The notes below the pieces were generated by a model. It made no database searches. It had not been told where the DNA came from and was given only the letters and a program-made list of their open reading frames with translations. A program made the position numbers and the translations under genes. 64,000 bases of DNA from contig NC_088650.1 in the NCBI RefSeq assembly GCF_964019385.1, positions 26,437,266-26,501,265 on the forward strand, written 5' to 3'. Positions 10,701 through 21,087 of the stretch are shown here, in pieces. This stretch comes from Sycon ciliatum (taxonomy: Eukaryota; Porifera; Calcarea; Leucosolenida; Sycettidae). Each line of letters starts with the position of its first letter. The stretch's first letter is position 1.

Positions 10701-11698
10701 AAAAAGAACACAAGACAAAGGCATGCCCGGAAGGCAAGATTATAAGTTTAAGGTCATGATCGGCACACTGTGAAACTACACAATCATGTATTTACAACTT
10801 CGCATATTATTGGTACTACTACTTTCTTGTTTTTTTTTCCGGTCGGAGGCAAAAAGGTACGCGGGCGCGGACGTTAAACAACGAAAAAAGAAAGGGTGGC
10901 CTAACCATGGTTACCGAATGTGATGGTCAACTACATCATGTCCTCCGGATCGTCGTGCATCCTCGTTTTGTTGACCACTGCAGTGGCCATGGTGGCAGTG
11001 ACTACCAAAACTACAGCAAAAGTCTTTACCTGTGGCCTGTTGAACCTACATGTACAACAGCGCGTCAGCGGCATCACTGCATAGTATTACTAGTACTAAA
11101 TACTAGTACTGTAGTACTAGTAGTTTTGAATTTGAGTCTCAAGTCAGAGCAATTATAGAGAAACGTTATTATTTTTACTTGAAGTACGACGCTTGTATTT
11201 AGAAAAGCGATCCTGTCATTGAACTACTTCCAAAAGTTGTATCGACATCAACAGGATTACCATTTCAGTGAAATATGATGCAGGATGACCTTATCACAAT
11301 AACTCATGATTATACATGTAAACCATTATAAACACAGAATCAACAAAATCATCTGCGACACGCACCTGGCTACATTTCTCAAATAAATCTGATCGAGGGT
11401 GGGGAAATCTGAAATATCTGAAAGGCAAGACAATTTTTATGACAGAGTCATGAAATTCTGCAACAGCAAGCTGCAACATGCACAGAATGACCTCCGTATA
11501 AAAAAAGTATCACCACCACCAGACCACTACTCACATGTTTCCCCGCAGAAGAACATGCATTATGCTAGTGCCATTTTCTGCAAGAAAAGGCTTGCACATC
11601 AATGCGTATAATACGATATTGATATGATGTGAAGGCCATCATTTACATATTGATATAGGGCATTCCATTGATTGGTGACAGAAAAAACAAAAGAAATT
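10701..11698. other. no recognised feature
   Basis: About 1 kb without an identifiable exon, RNA or transposon end. A TACTAGTACTAAATACTAGTACTGTAG-like palindromic cluster lies near 11090-11120. Confidence 0.5.
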
Positions 11699-12024
11699 AT
11701 AGCAATAAAAACTGCTTTATGGCAGTTTTCTAAAAAAGGTTATTGTGTTCTAGTCCATGGACCCCGTCTAAAAAGTAAGAAATTAACGAAATGTGATAGC
11801 CGAAAATTAAAATTTCACACAAAACCTCACAATAATCACACACAGAATGAAAAGCTACATGTACGTAGAAGACCTTTTCCCCTCGTGATCCTCTTTCCTA
11901 TGCATGCATGTTGCCAATAATGAATGTGCAGTACGAGTTTAGTGTTGAAAGCAGCATTTCAAGTGTTGTGATTATTGTGAGGTTTTGTGTGAAATTTTAA
12001 TTTTCGGCTATCACATTTCGTTAA

Positions 12025-14916
12025 GGTGGGACTATGCCTTCGCGGACCGGCATCGGCAAACGGGACGTAACTTCAGTCTCCCTCATTGGAATTGCACAAA
12101 ATTTTCTGTGCTTTCTTCTAACATATCACACCGCACTCTGAGCACATGCCAATGAACCAAACTGGTCACTCTATGTACAAATTAGAAATTCTTCGAAAAA
12201 TCACGCATACTGAGCTCTAACCGCAAAATGAAGAAAACCATGTAGAGAAGAGAGGAACAAGTTGCAAAACACAATTGCTACTATATAACTTGAGGTGCTA
12301 AACCAAAGAAAGGATTGATCTGTTGACAAGGAGAAACACAGTACCCAGAGCAAGAGATATACAAATTCGCGCACATTGACAACGCCTCCTTCAATGAGGT
12401 AAAAACATCATAAAACTTGCAGTAATGCATGGAACAATTGGTTTAGCACCTAGCCAAACATGTCACAGAGTTCAGAATATATACATTGTGGGGTGTGGCA
12501 TGCACTGGCATCCTGCAATCGTGGTTAGAAGCTGCGGAACACCCCTAAAATAGGAGAAAAAAGGCACTCCAAATCTCAGCATTTCACAGCATGATGATGT
12601 ATTAGTGACCACCTGCCACATAGGGAGTGCCTTCTATCTCTTCTGCTGCATCCTGTCCACCCTTCCTCAACCTCCTGCGCTTTTTCCTGGACAGCTTGAT
12701 GTGCCCCAACTGCTTTCTGGCTGCACCTGACCTTCTCTTGGCATCCAACAGCACACTGGTGGAGGCGGTGTATTTGCCTACGGGTAGACCCATCTTGCAG
12801 AATAGCATCTCAATGCTTGCAGCACCATCGTTGAACCAGCTTGTTGCAATGTAGACTGCAGTTTCTACAGTCAGAGCGGAGCAGAAGCTTGTCTTGGGGC
12901 AGAGCTGCCACACAATTCCGTTGAAGCATTCGTTCTGGTTTTGTGTGGCGCCACGCATACAGCGCTCGAGTAGTGGGCGTGCGGACAGGTCCATGAAGAT
13001 CGGCTTGATTACAGAGAAGATTGCTTCAGGTATGACGTTGTGGTGCTCGTAAGACGGTCCACCAGCTTGCTGTTGCTGCCACTTGCACCAGCTCTCCAGT
13101 CCCGGCGGGCAGTGCAGATGTTGGGGCTTCTCATCAGTTGACACTCGGTGCATCACGGAAGCCCATATGGCTTTGGCCATGGACTGTAGGTCGCCCTTGT
13201 TGCTGCGCACAGCCATACCATAGTAGGATTGTAGTTTGTCTATAAGTTGGTCTGTGAGACGACCACGACCACTGATCCTGCCACCATCAGCCAACTTCTT
13301 CCCAGAGAGGTCCTTCTTCAGCTTCCGCAACCGATGTCCAACGCGTTTTGAACATGGCCCACGCATTCTTCTTTTGTGATCTCCACGTCTTCGCCGTATG
13401 GATATGAGTCATGCACTGCCTTGAAACTCTTTGTATCTCCGTCCCTTATAAAGACACTGTACCGAAGCTTCCTCGTTTCTCTGGATCTCCTCCATATCTT
13501 CAGGGCAGCTTCACATTCCATTGCGGGTGCTGAGCTCTGGGTGTTGGCACGGCATTCATGGTTGTCCAGCTTGTCCTGCAGTTCAGCATTTGTCAACTCT
13601 TTCTTTGCATGCTGGTTCTTGAAGTGGGCGCACTGGTGGCAGAATCGGGATAGAACTTCAACGTCAAGGACTTTGCCTGTGCCCCATGCCATGGCCACAA
13701 AAACACCATACAGCGATGCATAGCCTCTGCGCATCCAGGTTCCGTCATACGTAACGGCAGTGTCGGCAATAACGACATCTCCAGGTGCATTGTCCAAGAC
13801 TTGTGTCGCTGCCGCACTCATGCTATGCTCAGCAACAACCTTGGCCGATTTGTGTAGAGCCTTGGCATGTCCTTGGTATGCGGAGAAGGTCATGGGCACA
13901 GGCATATTCAAAGCAGCTCCCAACTTCAGCATTGCTCCGTGCCCGCGACCGATCCAGCGCATGCCAAACACAGCTCGTCGGTTTACATCCCAAACACGCT
14001 TATGTTTGTCTGACATATACTGCGATGTGTGAGCTTCACAGGTTTGACAGGTCAGCTCCAGGCAGGATGCAAGCCCTTGCCTCTTCGGCTCACTCAGAGT
14101 GACTGGTGCATGAAAAATTTTGCAACACACAGAAGCCAACAAAAGAGTTTGAAGGCACACCAAGTCGACGAGCCTGAATCCATGAGGTAGTTCTGCATCA
14201 TTGTCATCGTCCGAGTCTGAACTGGATCCCGAATTCGAATCGCTTGTGCTCAGGTCATCCTCGGAAGAAATCTCAGCATCATCAGAACTAGAAGGCAAAT
14301 AATCGTTGAAATTTGGCAGAGAATCGTCAAGATTTTCTGGCGCACATGCTGCAGCTTCATCTTCCGATTCGGCTCTCAGCGCCGGTTGATTTCCATGAAA
14401 TTTTCTCTTTCTGGGTCTGCCTGGTCGGCCTTGAGCTCGCTTCTTCCCCATCGCAATAGAAAAACAACGCCTGCAAGCTTGTACAATTGTCACAGCTAGT
14501 ACAGAACGAAACAACAAAGACGTTTCCATCAAATAATTTATTTGAATCAAATTTGAATTTGCGCATGCGCAATCACTCTGACGGCTGTCATGGTAACCAA
14601 ACCCATGCGCAGAGGTCGCCAAATCACTCCGCGCACTGCTCCTGAGATTTCCACAAAATTTGAACTACATCAAGGAAGGTTTTTATCATAACACGATTGA
14701 TTGCGTTCAAAAACGAAAAGAACCAATTGCAAAATCAAAATTGTGAAATTTGCAGGTCTATCTCGATCTTTGAAATGCTCTATCTCTGAAGTCCTTTGAG
14801 CGAATCCCCTCAAATCTTCAGGAGTCGTGCTTCAGCACAAGAGCTATCGTTTGAGATAGTTTTCGACGCTTTCTGAGAGATTTTCATTTTTGACCTTCTG
14901 AAGGCATAGTGCCACC
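12025..14916 (-). mobile_element. Kolobok-type DNA transposon, nearly intact
   Basis: The element is flanked by a TTAA duplication (12021-12024 and 14917-14920) and has inverted ends GGTGGGACTATGCCTTC / GAAGGCATAGTGCCACC. It encodes one minus-strand transposase. TTAA duplication together with a Mutator-like transposase domain fits the Kolobok superfamily; piggyBac also uses TTAA, but its transposase is unrelated in motif. The exact insertion point and nearly unbroken gene argue for a recent insertion. Confidence 0.85.
12602..14451 (-). pseudogene. Kolobok/Mutator-like transposase, one frameshift
   Basis: Cut-and-paste transposase of about 616 residues if one base is restored. The start chosen is the Met of MGKKRAQGRPGRPRKRK, an AT-hook/nuclear-localisation-like head; an in-frame Met 57 codons upstream exists. 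An acidic Ser/Asp-rich linker follows. The catalytic region holds VTYDGTWMRRGYASLYGV and GKVLDVEVLSRFCHQC (first Asp), then SVFIRDGDTKSF (second Asp) and QNQNECFNGIVW (Glu). A basic tail ends the protein. The frame breaks at a four-T run (13346-13349, plus strand): the N-terminal part reads on into NALDIGCGS and stops, while the C-terminal part continues in the next frame with KRVGHRLRKLKK. A single-base loss explains it. No other stop was seen. No THAP domain is visible. Confidence 0.85.
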
Positions 14917-15002
14917 TTAATTTCTTACTTTTTAGACGGGGTCCATGGACTAGAACACAATAACTTTTTTAGAAAACTGCCATAAAGCAGTTTTTATTGC
15001 TA

Positions 15003-15598
15003 TTATCTCCTGCATGCCAGTCCTGTCACAAAGTATGACTGTACTGATGAGTGATGTAGTGGCTAATGTAGCAACAGTTACTTCAACAAACACTGTGATC
15101 AGTTTCACTGTTTGTTATTAGTACGCATTCGCCTTTTGTTGAAGCTATTAGTTTCCTGTGCGAGGCGAGGGTGAAGTCAAAACACGTCAAAGGGTTTTTG
15201 TTGTTGGGCGTGTGTATCGCGGAGCGGTCCTGGCTGTGGAGACGATCACCATGGACGAAAAACCTGTGGCATCCATGGATCGTAAGCGTGCTGTAGCTGT
15301 TATCCACTTGCAATATCTGATCTCCCACGATGTAAAAGCTGAACTCCAGTACGAGTACTGTACCATTAATGCATTACACTTTACTTGGTAGTTGAGGTCC
15401 GCCAATGCATGCGTACTATTGCCTAATTATTATTTTTAGTTAGTTTGAAAAACAGGGATTGTTCGTAAAAATACCGATTATTTTTTCAAAATGAAATTTT
15501 GTGCATACAGCTCAGTACACCTCCCCCCCCCCAACCAAAGCTAAAATGTGTGTTTCACAGAAGGTTGTGTTTACGGTGTGTAATGCCTGCAAGTACAG
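15003..15598. other. no recognised feature
   Basis: No exon or transposon end could be supported. The open frames here have no familiar motif. Confidence 0.45.
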
Positions 15599-16049
15599 GC
15601 GCGTCGGAACGACTTTGGAAGTGGGACGGCCATGGAAGGGGGGGGTCCGGGGGTCCTCCCCCGGGAAAAAATTTCAAAAATTAAAGCCAATTGCAAGCAT
15701 TTCCGGGCATTTGGTGCCATTTCAGTGTACGGTAACTACAATGAAAGACTTTTTGATTCTGCAAAAAACCAAGAAGATGCTACGATCGGGGACAAACATT
15801 ACCCTCCCCCGGGAAAAAAATTCAAAAATTGAAGCCAATTGCAAGCATTCCCAGGCATTTGGTGCCATTTCAGTGTACATGGACTTTTGATTCTGCAACA
15901 AACCACGATCGGGGACAAGGATTTGCCACGTTTGCGCTGAGATCATCGCGCTTTGTTGCAGTGTGCTAAAAAAAAAAAAAAAAAAAAAAAACGGCCGAAA
16001 AAGTGGGGCGGCCATGGCCGCCCCGGCCGGTGCGGTTCCGACGCCCTTG
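15599..16049. repeat. inverted-end repeat with internal duplication
   Basis: The ends carry GCGTCGGAAC and its inverse GTTCCGACGC. Inside, a block of about 148 bp starting GGGAAAAAATTTCAAAAATT at 15663 is repeated from 15810, the second copy shortened. A long A run lies at 15967-15990. It is likely a non-autonomous element; the target duplication is unclear. Confidence 0.5.
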
Positions 16050-17254
16050 AAGTATGTATGTTTTCGTCATGAGGCGTTGGCATAATCAGTTTGGCACATG
16101 CGAACCTGGGCAACCTCCATCCAATGGGGGCCCCAGCAACGCGGACGTGCTTATAATAATAATAATAATAATGCCCGCAAATGATCATGTTGAGGTTGTG
16201 AAGTCACCATTCACAAAAAGACTCAGCAGAGTGACCGTTGCCGTGTTGATTTTTTTCTGAAAGCGCATTGCATACTGACCAGCCACAAAACAATATAAAT
16301 CCCTTGACAAGACATGCGGAATCACTGGAATTCTCTCAAAATCCCTGGATGGCACAACGCACATGAAAAAGAGCTTTACCCACCAAAAAAACATTCGACG
16401 GCACAGGATTCTGGACTCTAAACAGCACGGCTCGACCTTGCATTGCTGTTCGATCAGTCGGCGCCTCGGCGGGCGCCTAGCGTGCCTGTCGGTGCAGATC
16501 ATGTAAGCTAGGCTGATCAGGTCTTGAAAGTGCCATGCAGAGTTCGAAGTGCGAGTGCACAGCGTACATATTTTTTGAAAAAAAACCCGCACATTGGAGG
16601 CGCGAGTCACTGGAGTTTTCAGGAAAAACCTGGATCAGACAAAAAATGTGACTTTCTGGGAGTTTGCTTGAAATCCCCGGAATCCCGGGAGTATTGTTGT
16701 TTTCCAGGGATTTCTCCGGAAGCACCGGGAGGGGGAGGGTTGACCTGTATGGCATTACAGGCGTGTGCGCTCGGCTGACTCGCTGGCATTCACCTAGCTA
16801 CTTCAATTAAAGTACCAGCAGCTCTTGAATCTAGTGTACCGGGATCGCTTGAAAGACAGTCCAAAGCTTACATCGCATTGAGTTGCATCATGAAAGTAGA
16901 CGTCCAAGATTAACTTCTGCAATTGCGGTGGTTGTGTATAAGAGAGGGGAGATCTGGGGTTTTCCCGGTTTTTCGGCTGTCGCATCGCAAACCCTTGTGT
17001 GAATCCCACATCAGCGGTGATGAAGCGAACAACACTTCAACCCCCCCCCCCCCCCCACCACCACCACACCGCCATTACAATATTTTGTTTTAAAAAGTAA
17101 AATTGTTACGGACAGCCGCTTTGGCATAGGGCCGCTTTAATAATACCGTAAAATCCCGCCAGAGCACCCCTACCTCCTCGACGCTTCAGGTGGGGAGGGG
17201 CGGATGGGCGAGTCCTACTTGCCGCATTCAGTACTACATGAAAAAGTACTCACC
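16050..17254. other. no recognised gene
   Basis: Contains an ATA microsatellite (16153-16172) and a C run (17041-17056). None of the open frames has a recognisable domain. Confidence 0.4.
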
Positions 17255-17629
17255 CTACGAAAACTGTTCGTGCATCTCGTACACCGACCAAAGGGGGGGG
17301 GGGGGGTATGTACATGGTGTGGGCATACCGGAGAGCGAAGTACTATGTATGCAAGTGAGTTTGCGAAGCTTATTCTTGAAAACAATAATGGATGGTTCTG
17401 CGGTTAGTCTTGGTGGGAGGCAGTTCCATAAGAGGGAGGTTTGGAAGAGAAACAACGATTTTGATGTGGTCTTTGCTTTAGGGAGAATAATTTTGTTTGG
17501 GCGTCTCGCACTCTGCGTGATATTGAAATGGAATGAAGCTAGGCAACGTGTTAGATAATCACGACCGCCCCAACTCACTCCCGGACACGCACTCGCAACA
17601 ACGTCCACAACGAGTTCTTTGGCGAACAG
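17255..17629 (-). pseudogene. C-terminal end of the second LINE RT
   Basis: The minus-strand frame contains ARRPNKIILPKAKTTSKSLF and LLWNCLPPRLTAEPSIIVFK, a typical C-terminus of LINE reverse transcriptases (LWN.LP......SI..FK). It is the continuation of the fragment at 19304-19730; the Ty3/gypsy element lies between them. Confidence 0.75.
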
Positions 17630-17963
17630 TGTTCATATAATTATTGGAGAAGAAGCAGAGAATGTGGGAGAGCGAAAAACACAAGTTTGTTCCACGGCCA
17701 ACTCTAAAAAACTAACTGGAACTGACGTAGTTCTTTGTTGTACGCACTGTACGCATGAGAGCACGCCAGTTGCATGCCAGCGCGCAAGCGAGCAATAGAT
17801 GAACATGAAACGGACACCAGAAGTAAAAGGATCTGGCGGTGACACACAGTCAAAGGGAATGTATTACATGTCGGGAGACCATCAATGATCTATGGTAGCC
17901 GGCGGGTGCAACAAGGAATGTAAGACAGAAGTTAGAGCAACGAATACCATGCATGCTCTCACA
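17630..17963 (-). repeat. 3' LTR of the gypsy element
   Basis: Starts TGTGAGAGCATGCATGG (minus strand, from 17963) and probably ends ATATGAACA at 17630, giving TGT...ACA borders. The polypurine tract AAGGGGTGA lies immediately upstream at 17964-17972, as expected for plus-strand priming. The outer border is inferred. Confidence 0.75.
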
Positions 17964-18008
17964 TCACCCCTTAGTGACTCATGTCACTACCGAATAGCTA
18001 CAACATAA

Positions 18009-19127
18009 TCATGAATATCGAGCAGGTCGCACGAGCGTAGACCGGGCGCGCAATGATGGGCCTGCAGCAGGCGGCGGTGGCGTGACCGGGTCAACGCTCA
18101 ATACCAGAGACGGAACAGGGCCCGACTCGGCTTCATCGCTGGCACCCGGAGCGACGGGCGGCGGCGGCGGCAGATCGTCCTCGGCGGCACGCCTTAACAA
18201 GTCGACATTCACGATCTTGTCACGGCCGGTGCCGTCGACCCGATGAACCACCACCGTCGAGGGGCCCACGATCGACATAACTTGCCAACCAGGCTCGTAC
18301 GGGGTTAGGCGCTTCTGGCAGCGCTGAGGCCGGCGAAGCATGACCGCATCGCCAACAGTCAAGCGGCTCGGTGTCGGCTCGTCGATGAAGTCGAAGCGGC
18401 CGAGCGCAGACTCGATGTAGTCTCGCATCGCCGCTGCTGGAGGTCGTCTACCCATGAGCCAGCCGAATACGAGTGCTGAGGCCGATCCACGACCAAGCCA
18501 CGGGGATGCCAACCAACCATGGCCTCTATCGGGGAGACGTTGGTGGCGCTGTGCGGCCGGATCCGATAGTAGTACAGGAGCATCGCCAGCTCCTGTTCCC
18601 AGTCGTGCGCCTCATCCAGAACCTTCCGCACGAGGGTCAACAGGGTTTGGTTGAACCTCTCGGCCACGCCTTGCGACTGGGGATGACGTGCTGCGCCGTA
18701 GCAGACATGAACGCCGAACGCCTCGTAGACGGAAGACATGACAGCGTTCTTGAACTCTGTGCCGTTGTCGGATCGAACCACGCGAGGAGGACCCCACCGA
18801 GAGCACACGTCGACGAAAGCTCTAGCCACACAGATGCCGTCATGACGCTTGAGGGGAACCACCTCGACCCACTTGGTGAATGCATCCACGCATACCAACA
18901 CGCAGTGGTAACGCCCGGACCGGTTAACGCCGAGCTCGAGGGTATCGATGTGCCCCACATCCCAGGGGCCGTTGGCTGATACCGGACGAGTCCAGGGACC
19001 GTTGGCTGATACCGGACGAGTGGGCTCGGTCGCCTCTCCGCGGCGTGGGTTGGTGGCTTGACAGCTGCTGCATCCGGACACAAACGCTTGGCAGCGCTGT
19101 CCCATGCCCAAGAAATGGCACTGGGAT
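18009..19127 (-). pseudogene. Ty3/gypsy integrase, frameshifted
   Basis: The order is zinc-finger remnant (CSSCQATNP), then the DDE core: HIDTLELG and CVDAFTKWVEVVPL, RSDNGTEFKNAV, and GVAERFNQTL with the catalytic Glu. FYYYRIRP-like and SPIEAMVGWHPRG segments follow. The frame shifts near 18470, and the C-terminal GPY/F-like domain continues in another frame (TPYEPGWQVMSIVGPSTVVV) with a proline-rich tail to a stop. A 30-33 bp duplication near 18965-19020 repeats TRPVSANGPW. It is inactive because of the frameshift and the missing upstream enzymes. Confidence 0.88.
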
Positions 19128-19130
19128 CGA

Positions 19131-19303
19131 AGCAATAGATGAACATGAAACGGACACCAGAAGTAAAAGGATCTGGCGGTGACACACAGTCAAAGGGAAT
19201 GTATTACATGTCGGGAGACCATCAATGAGCCATGGTAGCCGGCGGGTGCAACAAGGAATGTAAGACAGAAGTTAGAGCAACGAATACCATGCATGCTCTC
19301 ACA
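19131..19303 (-). repeat. truncated 5' LTR of the gypsy element
   Basis: 173 bp nearly identical to 17791-17963 (difference GATCTATGG against GAGCCATGG). It begins TGTGAGAG at 19303 and breaks off at AGCAATAGAT, where the integrase sequence starts. Confidence 0.85.
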
Positions 19304-19730
19304 AACGTCTATACCTGAAAATAAATTTGTGCATGGTAACTAAGCTTATAAACTGCCTGCGGTAAAGAAGAGATTCAATGTTAGCTTTTTTATTAAGATC
19401 CTGCTTGGGTGTGTCGATTCGGATTTTGCGTTTCCTAAGGTAGGATCTTGCAAACCTGGCCTGGACTCTATCCAGCTCAGTCAAGTCGCTTGAACGAAGA
19501 CGAAAGGACCACACTACGACACCATACTCAATCACAGGTCTAACATAGCACTTGTAGAGGAGCATCATGGCCTGCGGTGTAAGACGATGTGCCATGTGAC
19601 AAAGTAGGCTTACTCTTTGCTTGAATTTGCGGCTGATGTCTAGGTAGTGTTGATGGAAGTTTAGGTCTGCATTGAAGCGAACTCCCAGATGTTTGAGGAT
19701 GTCAATATTAGGAAGAGGTAGACCCTCCAT
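19304..19730 (-). pseudogene. LINE reverse transcriptase, thumb region
   Basis: The minus-strand frame reads LKHLGVRFNADLNFHQHY, KQRVSLLCHMAHRLTPQAMM and LLYKCYVRPVIEYGVVVW, the conserved region just after the catalytic box of LINE reverse transcriptases. It runs to RYRRL, where the gypsy LTR begins, and continues at 17629-17255. The catalytic box itself is not present upstream. Confidence 0.85.
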
Positions 19731-19929
19731 AGTGTAGGTGGCAGATGTTGGTGCTGGTGACGATGCTGCCGCTGGCTTATAACGGAAGCTTAATTAAAAC
19801 AGAGGTTTTTGAGGGCGAAAACTCTCCGCCTCTTTCCCTGGCCGAGTTTTGGCATGCATGAATGTCTGCTTGGATTCCAGGACTGGACTTTACACGGCGG
19901 GACTTTTTTTACAGATAACCTCGCACACC

Positions 19930-20040
19930 TTTGGACGGCGAAAGCAGCAAGGCAGAGATGGGGCAAATGGAATGGCAGGAGTGGGGTAGAGGCAGGGGCA
20001 GCTTTGCCGACAATAGGTTCTCGGCTTCAGTGCTCCGCAG
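19930..20040. repeat. dispersed repeat, copy 1
   Basis: About 110 bp (GCAAGGCAGAGATGGG ... GGCAGCTTTGCCGACAATAG) matches the inverse of 62652-62766 with roughly three quarters identity by eye. Function unknown. Confidence 0.6.
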
Positions 20041-20459
20041 GAACGAAAGACTACAGAAAAGAAAGAAAAATTGGGCTGCACTTGACAGGTTCGCGAGCAC
20101 ATTTGACAATGTCCAAGACATTCCGTTCAATGCCCGGAAGCGTACAAAGCAGTTTGATCATCTGGGCGTCAGCCAATGGAGAGATGCTTGTCGTATTTGC
20201 CATCTCGCAGCGACAGAGGCTTGTCTGGGTGGGGATAGCCTGGACACTACACGGGGAGACACACGCAAAATTTGCAACCTTGCTCTACAACACTAACTGA
20301 CTGCCATCCTTCCTTCCGTGTGCTTCTTGTCGTGCTCTTTGGGTATACATGCTGTAGATTCAATGCGATTGTGATGGTAGATGTACTACTGGTAGCCGAA
20401 TACCTTATGCTGTGGTTTGTTTTCTTTCCGTTTTGTTTACATCTCAAGTGGGTGGTGGT

Positions 20460-21047
20460 ATGCCAGGAGTAGTCGCCGAGCTGCAGCAGTTTATTGGTAA
20501 GTGACTTGACTGACCAGTTGGTCCACGGTTGTGCTCTCCCCTGAATACTGTAAAGCGACAAACTTTCGCGGCGTGCAAATTTAGCGTTTTCATAAATCGG
20601 GCTGGTTCACGATGAGAAACGTTTGCGATTCTACGGTATCTTTTCAATCGGATCTTGTGCTGTCTACAATCAGTGTACGGAGAGGTTTACGAAGATTTAT
20701 ATTCGCGAATGTGTGATGGTCGCGAAAATAGCGAAATTTAATCTCTAGCGAAAGTTTCTCACTTTACAGTAGTGGAACCTGGGGGAACAAACAGAGGAGT
20801 AGGATTATCTGAAGATAGCGGTTTGTCAGTGGGTATGCTTGATGCTTTCTGTGTTTGCTAACAATGGTCGATATAAGCTGCGGATCGGAACCCAAAGTCC
20901 AATATGCCTACTCTCTCGGTATTCACACGGTCGAGGCAGCTCGAATGGAGTGCTAATTTCACTAGAGTGCAGAGTAATGTATATGCCATAGACACATTCA
21001 CACACACACACGCTCGCGCGCACACACGCACGTACGCGCACACACAT

Positions 21048-21087
<40 letters not shown>

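Larger units (their letters stand above)
11702..15000. repeat. long-armed foldback MITE, interrupted by a Kolobok element
   Basis: Outer ends GCAATAAAAACTGC...GCAGTTTTTATTGC are flanked by TA (11700-11701, 15001-15002). The left arm is 11702 to about 11845. The right arm is split: its inner part is 11966-12024 and its outer part 14917-15000. Joining the right-arm parts across the TTAA restores a continuous inverse of the left arm (CATTTCGTTAATTTCTTACT). Without the 2.9-kb insertion the unit is about 403 bp. Confidence 0.9.
17630..19303 (-). mobile_element. deleted Ty3/gypsy LTR retrotransposon
   Basis: Minus-strand element split into a full-looking 3' LTR (17630-17963), a polypurine tract, the C-terminal integrase region, and a truncated 5' LTR (19131-19303). 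gag, protease and reverse transcriptase are absent: the internal deletion joins the middle of the 5' LTR directly to the integrase zinc-finger region. GC content is visibly higher than the surroundings, which suggests a different origin or age. It was inserted into a LINE. I could not find a matching target duplication. Confidence 0.88.

Noticed and set aside
12025-14916. Calling the TTAA element piggyBac
   Set aside because: The transposase motifs (YDGTW.RRG, RDGDTKSF, NECFN) are of the Mutator-like/Kolobok type, not piggyBac.
17596-17640. Target-site duplication of the gypsy element
   Set aside because: Flanks of the two LTRs (ACGTT against CTGTT on the minus strand) do not match well enough to claim one.
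19809-20300. 163-codon open frame as the first exon of the oxidase
   Set aside because: No family similarity, no in-phase donor to exon 2, and it overlaps a dispersed repeat.
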